64,000 nucleotides of DNA from Psettodes erumei (taxonomy: Eukaryota; Chordata; Actinopteri; Pleuronectiformes; Psettodidae): the NCBI GenBank assembly GCA_016785225.1, contig JAFBJZ010000781.1:3100001-3164000 (forward strand). Direction: 5' to 3'. Positions 46,971 through 57,802 of this stretch are shown here, in pieces (position 1 is the stretch's first letter; each line of letters begins with the position of its first letter). A program made the position numbers and the translations under genes. The notes beneath the pieces are model-generated. The model was not told the DNA's origin. It worked only from the letters and a program-made list of their open reading frames with translations, and did no database searches.

Positions 46971-48800
46971 CATTTATTATCTGCTGTATGTCTGCAAACA
47001 TTCTGTGCTGCTCCTTTATTCAGATAGATTCACTCGTGGTATCTACACTATCTATTTGTTGGAATGGAAGAAGCTCCCTATCTATCATAATATAATTATT
47101 CACAATGCCACATACAGTGATAAGTGAGATGGATGGTTCCTGTAGATGTTGCGGTGAGTCTCCCTCGATGACCTTGTACACACTGCCTGTGCATACTGAG
47201 CCAGAGACAATGCTGCCAGCTCTCAGCTGCAGCGCTGTGATTCATTGGCATGGCGTTTTCCCTGGGGTGCTGTGCGTTTGCAGCTGAAATGTATTGCTGG
47301 TTTGCATCACTGTTAAAGCAAACATAATTGTATCATACTGTATACTGCACTTGACAGCTGTTTCCCATTCCCTCACACCACGTTGGTTTAGGAGGAGTTA
47401 AGAAGCGAGCAGTTTCCTCCGGAGGAGTGGCGGAATCTGATTTCCACGGCTTTGCTCTGCTTTAATACGAGGATATGAAATCATTAATGCGATATTGCAA
47501 CAGCTAAATGTTCACAATCCATCTCCTCTAATGTTTCATATCCATCCATCCCTGAGACAGGGTACGTCCATTTTGCTTCAGACATGATCTGTTTCCCTCT
47601 ACATGCACTGTAAATAAACATAATTAATGGCAGGAAATGGGAGCGTGTTGTAATTAGGACCCAGTGTATGCTACACTTCAGCCGACCGGCTGCAGTAGGG
47701 AGGCGCAGGCAAATTGATATTTATTTGGTTTTTGAAGCCCCTACACAGTTGCAAGCTCAGGTTATTAACGATTAATGATTAGCAATGTAGCAGCCGCTCC
47801 CTGCTGAGTGTGTGCAGGAGATAAGATTGTCATTGCAGGGAGGCTGTAATGAAATACATGCTTCAGAAAGCAACACTTTGATGAATGTTGAATGCTCCGC
47901 TGCAATGTGACCTGGTTAGTTTGTCTAAGAATAAGACAAACTGGTGGAATATATAAAAGTAAGAAACTCCTAAAAACCAACCTCTGCCTCCTGCAATTAT
48001 GAAATATGTAATATTTGCCGCATTCATATTTTATATGAGTTCCTTTGTTAATATTTGGGAGCCCTCTCTGCTCATTATGCATCCAGGTGCAGTGGTATTA
48101 TATTAAATTCAATGATGTATAAATTATAGCGTTCTTGAAGATTGAGGAGATATTTTTTCAGCAAAAATGAATCATGTCTTGTCATGTCGCTTACTGTGTC
48201 TGGCAGTGGCTTTGGCAGCAGCCATACTGAGTGCTTCACAGAGAGCAGGCCAAGCAGTCCTCTGAAACCACAGGAAAGGCACGAGATTTGTGCAGCTTTT
48301 ACATTTGTATCATATCAACCGCATCCTCGGCAAATGCATTGGGAAGTATTGAGGAATCTAACATTGCGCCATAAGAACCTTTTCCAGTTCACGCTTCTGC
48401 ATCCAACTGTCTACTTTAAAAAAGCCACGATGCCATAATGAATTTCAATTCTGCTTGGATATGTTAACTTTCTTTGGGATCTGCAATTGTTTTATGGGAA
48501 GAAGTAGACAGGCCTATTTTAATGTGTTCGACATACGTATATCCGTGTCTGAGCTGCTCTGTGTAACATCCAGGGAGGAGCACTGTTGACGGCCTCACAT
48601 TTAGTGATTTAATCGTCTTAAAAATGGCTAGAAGCAACACATGCTTGGATTCTACATCATACACATATACCTCCAAAAAGCTATGAAGTACACTATAATA
48701 CAGGAAAAAATGTATTATAAAATTATAGCAAGCAATGTATAGAGGAATATCTGTATGATGTTATATATCTTTTTCACTTAAGAATCACTTATAATCTGGA

Positions 48801-49100
48801 ATTACAGGGGAACTCCACAAATTTTACACACCAAATCTGTTTACAGGTCTTGGGAAATAGAATTACATGTCTGTAAAAAAAAAAAAAAAATTGAAAGCCA
48901 ATTGTGGCTCCAGAGGGAGCTGTGTGAGGTCTGGTAAGCTTCATCTGCTGTCCGTGGGGTCTGAAAAGTCTGGGTTTGTGGCAATAGGGAGATGTGAGCT
49001 TACCAGACCTCTGTTGCCCGACCCTTCAGCTCAGCTCAAGGCTAGCCGTTCAATGTATCCTTGAGCTCCTCAAGGCTAGCAGCTCAAGGATAGATTGCGA
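48801..49100. repeat. Fish-type interspersed repeat with two foldbacks
   Basis: Starts near GGGGAACTCCACAAATTTTA and CTGTTTACAGGTCTTGGGAA, phrases I recall from recurrent teleost repeats. It then has an A16 run (48875-48890) and two inverted repeats. The first has 15-bp perfect arms (48926-48940 with 48997-49011, GAGGTCTGGTAAGCT and its complement). The second has 12-bp perfect arms (49056-49067 with 49081-49092, TATCCTTGAGCT and its complement). Outer edges are uncertain. Confidence 0.55.
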
Positions 49101-50112
49101 CTACCGTAACGCCCAAATCTCTGATTGAAATCTGGTTCTGCTGCATCATTTGTGCAGGTTTTCTCTTGAGTCACTCATCAGTGAAAGCTATAGTGCGCCA
49201 AAATTACATTTTCTTCCTGCATGGGTAATTCACATGTTCTGCTGCATTAAGTCCAATGCAGAATTAAAAGAGATCTTATTTTAGTCTCTCAGGGCCCTGC
49301 TGCCCTTGGGGCATAACTCTGAGCACAGTTAGCGCCCATTATCTGATAATGCCCTGCCTCAGAATCATTCCTAATTTGAGATCCATTAATCTGGAAATTT
49401 TAAATAAAAAATGTAATCTTGAAGGGGAGAGCTACAAGGTTCTTGTCAAGGTTAGCGAATACAGAGAGAGATTCAGAAACAGCACAACCTCAGCCAACCA
49501 TGTCAAACTAACCAAGGCAGGAACACTGTTACATCCACAATCCTGTGTAAAGGGTTAAAGTAAAATCTTTACTCCAGCACACAGTTGCATAATGTGCATC
49601 ACCCAGCTAGTTTATGAGCTGTTTGAAACATCAAATGGTTTCAAAAAGAATTAACTCAATTAAAGAACACATACTACTCAGAGAACCTAGAAAACGGATT
49701 TAAAAATGCATTATGTTATTTGGGTATAAAAAAACACTTATGCAGTTGGTGCACAAGGCTGAAGCAAACCAGGAAGTGGACTCTTTTGCACTATGGGCTT
49801 CATTTTAGGGTCTGTTATCAGGATCCATACATCAATGGGTGTGACCCTATGGACATCATTACTTGCTAATGTAGCTTATGCTTATAAATGAACAAGTTTG
49901 TATCTAAAATTTAAAATGAAAAACTGCAAAAGTACAATTTTACATACAAAACATATGCAGTAGGTACAAGTCCAGCAAGCTTGTTTGAGTATGTTGATGA
50001 AAGCAGAAATATTTAACCTTATCCCTCATGTATGTAGTTATGGTACCAGAGGTCACAGTAGATACTGTTTTGTTTATTCCCACTTTTTTTTTAATCCGCA
50101 GTTTTGGTCAAA

Positions 50113-50142
50113 GCCATAATGAGCCATAATGAGCCATAATGA
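50113..50142. repeat. 10-bp unit repeated three times
   Basis: GCCATAATGA occurs three times in perfect tandem in galnt9 intron 4. It is too short to classify. Confidence 0.9.
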
Positions 50143-51723
50143 AAGGGGAAACAACCCTTCAAACATGTTTCTGTAACAGTGACTGTGGCCTTGGTGTGAA
50201 GCACCATGTGTCCGCCCTTTTAGAATTGCAGCTGGAGCACTTTTACCCCGCACTCTCACATCACTTTTTCTAATACTGCCTCATATTTTACAGACATCAT
50301 CCTATATAGTTTAATTTAGATCAGTTTCCTCTGTACTTTCTGTCCCCTACCTTCATGTGATAAGTAGTAATTTTTCTTTCGGAAGATAAATGGGTTTCAC
50401 TTTTTGAAAAGTAGTAGATGGGGGAGAGAGGGAGATAGGGAGCAAGTTGAAGTGTGGGAGTATTCTTGTTAGATACATTTATCATTTTATAATTGCAGGC
50501 TCTTTTTAAAATTATTTTTTTTATCTTTTTTATTTAGAAGTATATCATGTGAAGAATTGAACATATGAAAGGTTGCTTTGAAGATATGGTGGAAATCATC
50601 TCTCAGCATGAGGAAGATTATAAAAATGTGGCCAGTGCCGGCAGCACTTCAGCTCCGTTCTCTGCCATATGGATCTCAACTCCATGTTTCCAAGGCTTCA
50701 AATAGCAGAGGGACCTTACTGTATGTGGTATCATCAGTGACCAAGAGACACTAGTATCAACAAGCAAGGATATTTTCAGTGTTGATTGTTGAAAGGAGAC
50801 TAGAAATAAATTCCCTGTGGTTAATGTAATGATTGTCCTGTGCTGGCCACAGCTTCGTGGTATCAATGTACTCTGCTATGTAGCTATACTTTTCAAAAGG
50901 TTAATGTCTTTAAATCTTTCAACATTGGCCACTTTTGGACTGTCTGTGGTTTGTTCTACGCATAACTTTCACATTCAGCAGCTGGTGCTAAAAGGCTCTC
51001 TGAACTAAGACTAAGACACTTTTATCAAAGTATTACCACAGGGACTGACAAACCTATAATTCTGAGAAGTTACTCCAAAACTGGCCCCTTAAGAGCCACT
51101 CTTAGCCTAAAGATGTTTTATGAATATGGCTCCTGTTCTCCATTTGATGTGTTCTGAGCAAAAGTAATGAGATAAAGACTGTGCGGAGGATGGCTGTTTC
51201 AGAAAGTAACATGCAAACCTTAGCATAGAGGAAAACAAGGAAAAGAATTGATAGCTTCCCAGGAGCAGACTAAGCCTCTGCTTTCACCTGCTGTGTTTTG
51301 CTTTATCAGGTTTTCCCTGTTATCAAGTGTCTCGAACAGAAAAAGTTTAAAATTTTGAATCTTTTTGTTTCATGAGCAGGAGACATAAAAAATGATGACA
51401 TAATATTATTTGTCGCGTTGCGGAAAATTCATTTTGCAGAAACTTTGCATTACAGACAGAGGGAAGTGGATCCTGGCTGTCATTTTGACTGTTGATTGAA
51501 TGCTCATTTGACAGACTGAGTCATTGCTGAAAAGCCACATAAATGTTGTGCAGGAGTGAAAGTTGAGACGATGTGTGCATTCATCCGTAGCTGCTCCTGG
51601 CATCAGTCTGTGCAATCAGGATCTATGCTAAACACCCTTCTCTTCAGTATGTTTTTTAAAAAACTATTTGGGTTGATTTCTTGTGCAGAGCTTGAAATGA
51701 AATATCTGAAATTTCAAATGGAG

Positions 51724-51747
51724 CCCTAACCCTAACCCTAACCCTAA
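51724..51747 (-). repeat. Interstitial telomeric repeat (CCCTAA)4
   Basis: Four perfect CCCTAA units (TTAGGG on the minus strand), the vertebrate telomere sequence. They lie in intron 4, ending 73 bp before exon 5. Short interstitial arrays are usually ascribed to telomerase-mediated or repair-time insertion. Here the units also supply CTAAC strings, which resemble branch-point sites. Confidence 0.95.
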
Positions 51748-51820
51748 ACTGTGCTGTGAAGCTTGGGTGTAGTTAAATCAGAGTCCACTCTTAACTTCTT
51801 GTCTCTTTTCTAATCCAAAG

Positions 51821-52018
51821 GGCTGAACCTATTCTGACCCGGATGAAGGAGGATCACACCCGCATCATACTGCCTGCCATAGACAACATCAAGTACAACA
51901 CGTTTGAGGTGCAGCAGTACGCCAACGCTGCCCATGGCTACAACTGGGGGCTGTGGTGTATGTATATCATCCCCCCACAGGAGTGGCTGGACAAGGGCGA
52001 TGAGACAGCCCCTATCAG
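51821..52018 (+). CDS. galnt9: galnt9 exon 5: catalytic domain, acceptor-side region
   Basis: Encodes the last base of W255 to residue 320 plus two bases of R321. The acceptor is CCAAAG and the donor GTGAGG (phase 2). The product reads AEPILTRMKEDHTRIILPAI, then the block DNIKYNTFEVQQYANAAHGY, then NWGLWCMYIIPPQEWLDKGD. The HGYNWGLW segment corresponds to the FxW strand common to the family, and CMYIIPP replaces the usual W-x-x-P segment in this subfamily. It is continuous with GALNT9 and no residue appears lost. The acceptor lies 73 bp after a telomere-type repeat. Confidence 0.96.
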
Positions 52019-53159
52019 GTGAGGGCCTCGGTTGGTGAACAGCGTTCATTATAGATGAGGATGTTTGATGAAATATGGATAGCCCCGGGAAATGACTTAT
52101 TCATGTGTGGAGCCATCAAACCAAGGTGCTCTGTGGTTCAGCGTGCCATCCAAACACACAAATAAAGCTTCCCTGTACAAAGCTGTCTAATTACCATGAT
52201 GAATATCTTCATTTTGATGCAGGATCACGAGGCCACAGCCATGCTGTGTCATTAGTGTAATTGTGTGTTGAATATGAGCAGAGCATTCCATTATACCACC
52301 GCTGTTTGGAGGAAAACATGGGCTTGTATCATGTTTCTGTATAATCCTAGAATTGGTTTTGTAAAATCATATTGGATTTTAATAGGGTGTAAAAGAGCAC
52401 AGGAGTAATTGTGTTGCATGGAAATGGCCTTATATTCCAATCAATCTGTCTGGCCAAGGCAAGATCCAGTAACACTACCTACACAATCAATGCAGTTAAA
52501 TTTAATGTATTATCTGTGGACATGAGTTACTAAAGCATTTCACTCCACTTCAGTCACTGAGACCAATAAATCAACACAGGTAGTTTGGATAGACCTTCCA
52601 GATGCATTATAGCTGCTGTAAAATATCTATCTGAAAGACAGCACTAATTTCATGAATACATGGGTTTTCCCATGATCTTTTGTTCTTCAGCAGAAACAGT
52701 TAGACATCATGCTTCTGTTGACGCCAGCATCTTCTCTTTGAATGCTCAAATCAAAATTGGTCAGCGCTGCCATAGCAATAGTAAAATCATTTGACAGCGG
52801 AGGTTACTGTGATTTCGTTGCCACGGCAGCATGGCTGAGCCTCTCGAACATGAAGGCACAAAGACAGAGCGACAAGGAGACAGGAGTAAATGAGCAATTT
52901 TTTAAACAAGGAAGAGAGGTGTAGCTGCAAAAGTGGGTGTGACATGCTTTTTTTTATATATATGTTCTTCATCATTCAATAACTTGACTGGACTCCAGTC
53001 TAAAATAAATATGAGTAAAGAGCTTTATATGAGTTTTATATCAGTTAGACTCATCAAAAATGCAACATCACATTGAGATTATTTAAGACATGTTCAGAAC
53101 ACATACCACAAAATCAAGGACAAGCATTAGAGAGCATACGCAGTTGTATCAAAAATAAA

Positions 53160-53200
53160 AAGCTACAGCAGTCACATAAGTAAAGTAACTGCTGTAGCTT
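53160..53200. repeat. Perfect hairpin, 13-bp arms
   Basis: AAGCTACAGCAGT (53160-53172) and its reverse complement ACTGCTGTAGCTT (53188-53200) flank a 15-nt loop. Pairing does not extend outward, so the stem is shorter than a typical microRNA precursor. Confidence 0.9.
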
Positions 53201-56200
53201 CTCTTGAAGGGTTTTCTGGAGCCAAGAACCTGATCAGATTTAGTGTTAGGATCAGATACTGGAAAGGCATCAGTCTGCCTGAGGATCTGAGTCTGCACGT
53301 TGGCTGATGGCTGTTCAAAGGTCTGCAGTGTTTCAGGGTTCACTCTTTGAGAGAGAAAGTAACACTCTCAGTTGATTCTAACCCCATTGGCAAATCAAAA
53401 GGCTGCTGCAATCAGAATAAGGTTGATTTGTATCCCCAAAAGCCGAGGCTGCTTCGAGCGTGAAACACACTGATGCTTCCTGCCAAAATGTCCTTTAATA
53501 TCCCAAATTGCTATAAGCCAAAGCCTTCTCACATGCTGCGTTTTGACCAAGGGCAACAAAATCTGGGTTTCTACCCAGTTTCATTACCTCACTCAGTCCA
53601 GCATAGGCAAAGCAATAACAGTTTCATTTGATACAGGGTACCTCATACAAAAAAATAATGTGCTGACAGTTTATACCGTGGGCCTTAATATTGGATGTCT
53701 TATCAAAGCTCCAGGAAAATCATGTATTATTGATCATCAACTGCTAGATTTGAGATAGGAGAAAGATAAGAGAAGAGCCTCAGATGCTGCTGAGCTGAGC
53801 TTGTGTTTCCCTGCTGACACTTTGCAGCAAATGGACAGATCGCCTCAAGGGCCGGCTGAAGTGTGTCGGATTTCTATTGGAAATCATTCTCCTGCTTATT
53901 TCCTCAAGGTCTCTGCCCATCAACAACAGAGGCTCTGTGGCCATTCTGAGCTCAGTCTTTAAAGCCTTTTCTAGCTGTTTGGACATATTCAAGAAACAAA
54001 CAGAGTAAAAGTGTAAAAGAATGCACAAAACTCCCATATTCTGAGAGGACAGAGGATTGCACTTTTAGAGATTTGATCAAAAGATGGGATTTTTTTTTAT
54101 GCCAAATGCAGCGATTACATAAGGGACAGAATTGAAAGTTAGTGGAAATGGCCACCACAAAAATCATGTTTCTTATATTGAAATGGTCAATAAGGCTATA
54201 TGATTTCTTGAGCTTGTCATCTGTTGTGGCCTAAAGGACACAGTTTAAATCATCTTTACTCAAGGAAAATCTGAGCATCAACCATGAACAGCATTCTCCT
54301 CTATCTCTGCACTACATTCCATTATTGTTGGGGTGTGCTTGAGGATGATACTTCAGTCTAAGTATCTTGCTTAAGCAGACACTTGAGGACGATCGCACAG
54401 GTGTGAATGCTTTTGAGCAAAGTACATTATAAGGATTCCCTTGCTAGAAAGAGGTTTTGCATAAACTGCCATACCAGAGGCTATACAGGAAAACAGAGTA
54501 CTACTTGATGCATAGTAATCACATGTCACAAATGAACAAAGCTGCTGAAGACATGCAGTTTCCTACTTTTAGGTGATAGAAGTTGAGTGAAATAGATTCA
54601 TTATACTGTCTCTTAAAAACAGTTATCAGGATAATCCACCCATAGTTTTCACGACCATGCAGCACAAATCAAATATCTTAAAGAAAAGATACTTTTTCAT
54701 TGTTTAAAAGTTTAAAAATAGCTGAAGATTTCATTAATGTATCAAATGCAATAATGTGCATTTTCCTCCCATACCTTACTCAAAACGTCTGGGCTGTCAT
54801 ACAATTTTAAATGAGACATTGCAAAAAATCCAGATGTCTGGATTTAGAAAGCACTTTCAACAGCAGTGTCTTCATCTGGGAGAAAAATAAGCAAACTTAA
54901 ATGAAACTTGCCAAATTGCATATATGCATCAGATGTTCATACTGCATGCTGCAAGCTAATGATCTGGGGCACAAAGTTTAAAGGGTGTGAGGGGCGGAGG
55001 AGCCTGCAGGCTGACCATCTGTACACCAAAAATAACTAAACCTCCTGACATCAAATGAGAAATCCACTGGAAGATTCTAGCATCAATCTGTGATAACTAA
55101 TGGAGCCCAGACGTTATTTGGCGACAAGCTGTTATAATCTCTTCTTGTCCTTTTGTGTTGTTTGCACACTTTCTCCCAAGTTGCTGTTTGACAAAAAGGA
55201 GTCCGTGTGCTGCCTGCTTGTAAGCACAAAAAGCCACCACAACAGTGCGAGTGAGAAAAAGTGACGGCGACGGGACAATGGCTCAGTGTGTCATTCCTGC
55301 TTACAAAATATACAAAAAAACCACAGGAGATTGTATAGTATTTAACACACAAAATTGATGGCAGAGTCGCACAAAGTAGAAACTGGCTGTATTACATCAT
55401 AATTGTTTGTGTCGTTGGAAAAGTTTATATCTCTGTCTCTTCTATGACTGATTTCTCTTTGTATAATTGTTGACTATTGTTTAAAATCGCAGGTCAGGAA
55501 TTAAACCATCGCTGTTTGATTTTTGAAACCAATTTTGTGCATTTTTAGAGGAGCAGCTGGCTGCAATTATTCATTTAATTGGCTTCAGTTAATCAGCTCT
55601 AGTAGGACGATTACTTTTTCATGCCTTAATATTGCATATTTGATCACATGGGACAGCAGACCAAATGAGGGTGCACCAAACTTTGCATTCTTTTAACTCT
55701 TCCTTTTCCCAGAAAACAAAACAACCCACTAAAAATCACAACTATTACTCCCAAAGTCGGGATGTTATTTTTACAATACACCTTATACCTTGTGTTGAAA
55801 AAGCATTGCCATATAATTAATGCAGTTGACCAGGGGTCTTAGCTTCATCATCAGACCTATCTGACTCGAGGTGCTAAGTCTGTACCTGAACACAGAAACG
55901 GTGTTTACATTGCCAGGAAGCTTTTTTTCTGGAGGGAGCACTCAAAGAGAGCTGCGCAAAGTTTGCAGACAAGGCAAGGTAGGTCACTTGTCAAGAGAGG
56001 AGAAAGGATTAGGTGAATGGGGCTGAGTGTGTGCTGTGTCTGTCTTTTTATCTGCACAGCCAGTACAAATAATGGCACTTGAAAGTCTGCCTGACACCAG
56101 CTTGTAATTTAGACAAGACTGTATGAGGCTACTTCAGGCAAGGAGAGTATATAGGTCAGCAAACATAAGCAAATTAAGCTACTTTTCATTGTGGAACTAA

Positions 56201-57367
56201 GGTATTTAGGTTGAATAGCTATTGATAGCAAAGACTATTTACCATGAAGCAAATATGTAACACAATTTAAGAAGTAGAAATCATTATGTGTGTTGGTCAC
56301 ACCAGCCCATCAACATGTTGAGATTCCAATCCATGAGCACTCAGCTGTACATTATCACAGTGGTACTCACCCTTCATTTTGATCTCAACTACACACTGAT
56401 GGCACAGTTGTGACTCCGTTGCGGTGACAAAATTTGTCCACAGTCAGACAGACACCTGCCAAAGTAGACAAAAGTGTAGGTGTCTCCAGAGCCACATTTG
56501 GCTATGATGACACAAACACTCAAAAAGCGAAAACAAATACCAGCCACTCAGTTGCAGCCAGTAATAATCATTCATACTTTCACACTGTTTCTTTAAAATG
56601 TCTTCATCATTCAGACAGTCTTCATATGACATGTACTATACAGTAAATGTCAAACCATAAAGCTTTGCATCAGCATAAATTGTGGGAAAGCTTTCCTTGG
56701 AAATATAATGGTACAAGTGGGTATACATCCTTCTCTGCTGCAGTTTTATTTTGCTCCTGTATCAAAGTAAAACTCCATTGTGATTGACCAGATGGTGTTT
56801 TATACAGGTTCTAAACCTAAAAGCACCTTTCTACAGAGTCAGTGAATCGTAATGCAGCTCCCACTTAATGGTACTTCCTACTGCCATGTCTCTCAAACTG
56901 AAGTGGCAGACACGCATTAGCCTTGTGTGTGTGCTTGCATGCATGCGTGCCTGCGAGTGTGTGTGTGTGAAGTTGCCATAGAAAGAAGAATAAAGCCACT
57001 CATTGGTCACTTTAGAGAAAAAAATAGCAGAGCTCAGTACTCTGTATGAATGTAATGCTTTTTGTGGGACGTTGTCCCAGAGCACTTAGGACCTGACAGA
57101 TAATAGTACTGAAAAACAGCCTTAGGGGGGACGGCAGCTAAAGTGGGACATTTCTTTTAGCAAAGGTGGAACATAAGTATCTGGCTTTTGTGGGAAAAAA
57201 CATTGTCCAACTCTTGTTCTATCAGCTGTTTTGGGTAGTTTTTAATTTGTTAGTTTTAAAAGTATTTTTTGGTGCTGCCACTATAATATCCTCAAATAGA
57301 CTGGCCTACCTGATACATAGAAATCCAGGAGACACAAGTCTCTCTTTGTTGCATATATGCATTAACC

Positions 57368-57384
57368 ATATATATATATATATA
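57368..57384. repeat. AT dinucleotide run
   Basis: Alternating AT sequence near the end of galnt9 intron 5, about 300 bp before exon 6. Confidence 0.85.
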
Positions 57385-57684
57385 TCAGCAAACTCAAAAT
57401 CACATTATGATCTCCATTTAATGAGCATTTTATTCCTGATGAGTGTTTAAAAAATGCTTGATTTTATCATGTTAAAGTTCAACTTCTCATATTTAGACAT
57501 CTACATAAAGTTGAAACACTGCAACTAATGTGGCTCATTTTTTAGTGTTTTTTTTCCAAGCTGATTTGGAAAGCCAACAGAAGTTGAGATGCATTGATTG
57601 CATTGAATATTTTAACATTCTCTGTGGGTGTATAAATGTTTAGTGGCTGAATAATAATTCAATATTCTTTCACTGCTTATCCAG

Positions 57685-57802
57685 AACTCCAGCTATGATT
57701 GGCTGCTCCTTCGTGGTAGATCGGGAATACTTTGGAGAGATTGGTCTGCTGGATCCTGGCATGGAGGTCTACGGAGGGGAGAACATTGAGCTGGGCATGC
57801 GG
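57685..57802 (+). CDS. galnt9: galnt9 exon 6: start of Gal/GalNAc-T motif
   Basis: Encodes the last base of R321 to residue 360. The acceptor is ATCCAG and the donor GTAAGG (phase 0). The product is TPAMIGCSFVVDREYFGEIG, then LLDPGMEVYGGENIELGMR. In classical GalNAc transferases the first part reads close to TPTMAGGLFSIDR and the last WGGENLE. Here the AGGLF loop is IGCSF and Trp is Tyr350, both signatures of the GALNT8/9/17/18 subfamily, whose catalytic activity has been reported as weak or absent for some members. Glu353 and Asn354 are kept. The next exon, expected to begin VWQCGG or similar, is not found in 57803-64000. Confidence 0.96.

Larger units (their letters stand above)
44914..51820 (+). 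other. galnt9: galnt9 intron 4 (6.9 kb)
   Basis: GTAAGA...CCAAAG intron, phase 2. It contains a TG array (46945-46970), a fish repeat with foldbacks (about 48801-49100), a 10-bp triplet repeat (50113-50142) and four telomere-type units (51724-51747). The last 40 bases are a normal polypyrimidine tract with a TTAAC branch-site candidate near 51791. No other gene seen. Confidence 0.85.
52019..57684 (+). other. galnt9: galnt9 intron 5 (5.7 kb)
   Basis: GTGAGG...ATCCAG intron, phase 2. It includes a strong 13-bp-arm hairpin (53160-53200), mixed TG/TGCA simple sequence (about 56926-56970) and an AT run (57368-57384). From 53210 to 56900 I see nothing recognisable. Confidence 0.85.

Noticed and set aside
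47693..47710. Possible CTCF site (GCAGTAGGGAGGCGCAGG)
   Set aside because: It needs a one-base insertion to fit the consensus, so it was not listed.
53160..53200. Hairpin as a microRNA gene
   Set aside because: Pairing is only 13 bp and does not extend, shorter than a normal precursor stem.
56926..56970. TGTG/TGCATGCATGCGTGCC stretch as a regulatory cluster
   Set aside because: It is ordinary mixed TG/TGCA simple sequence.
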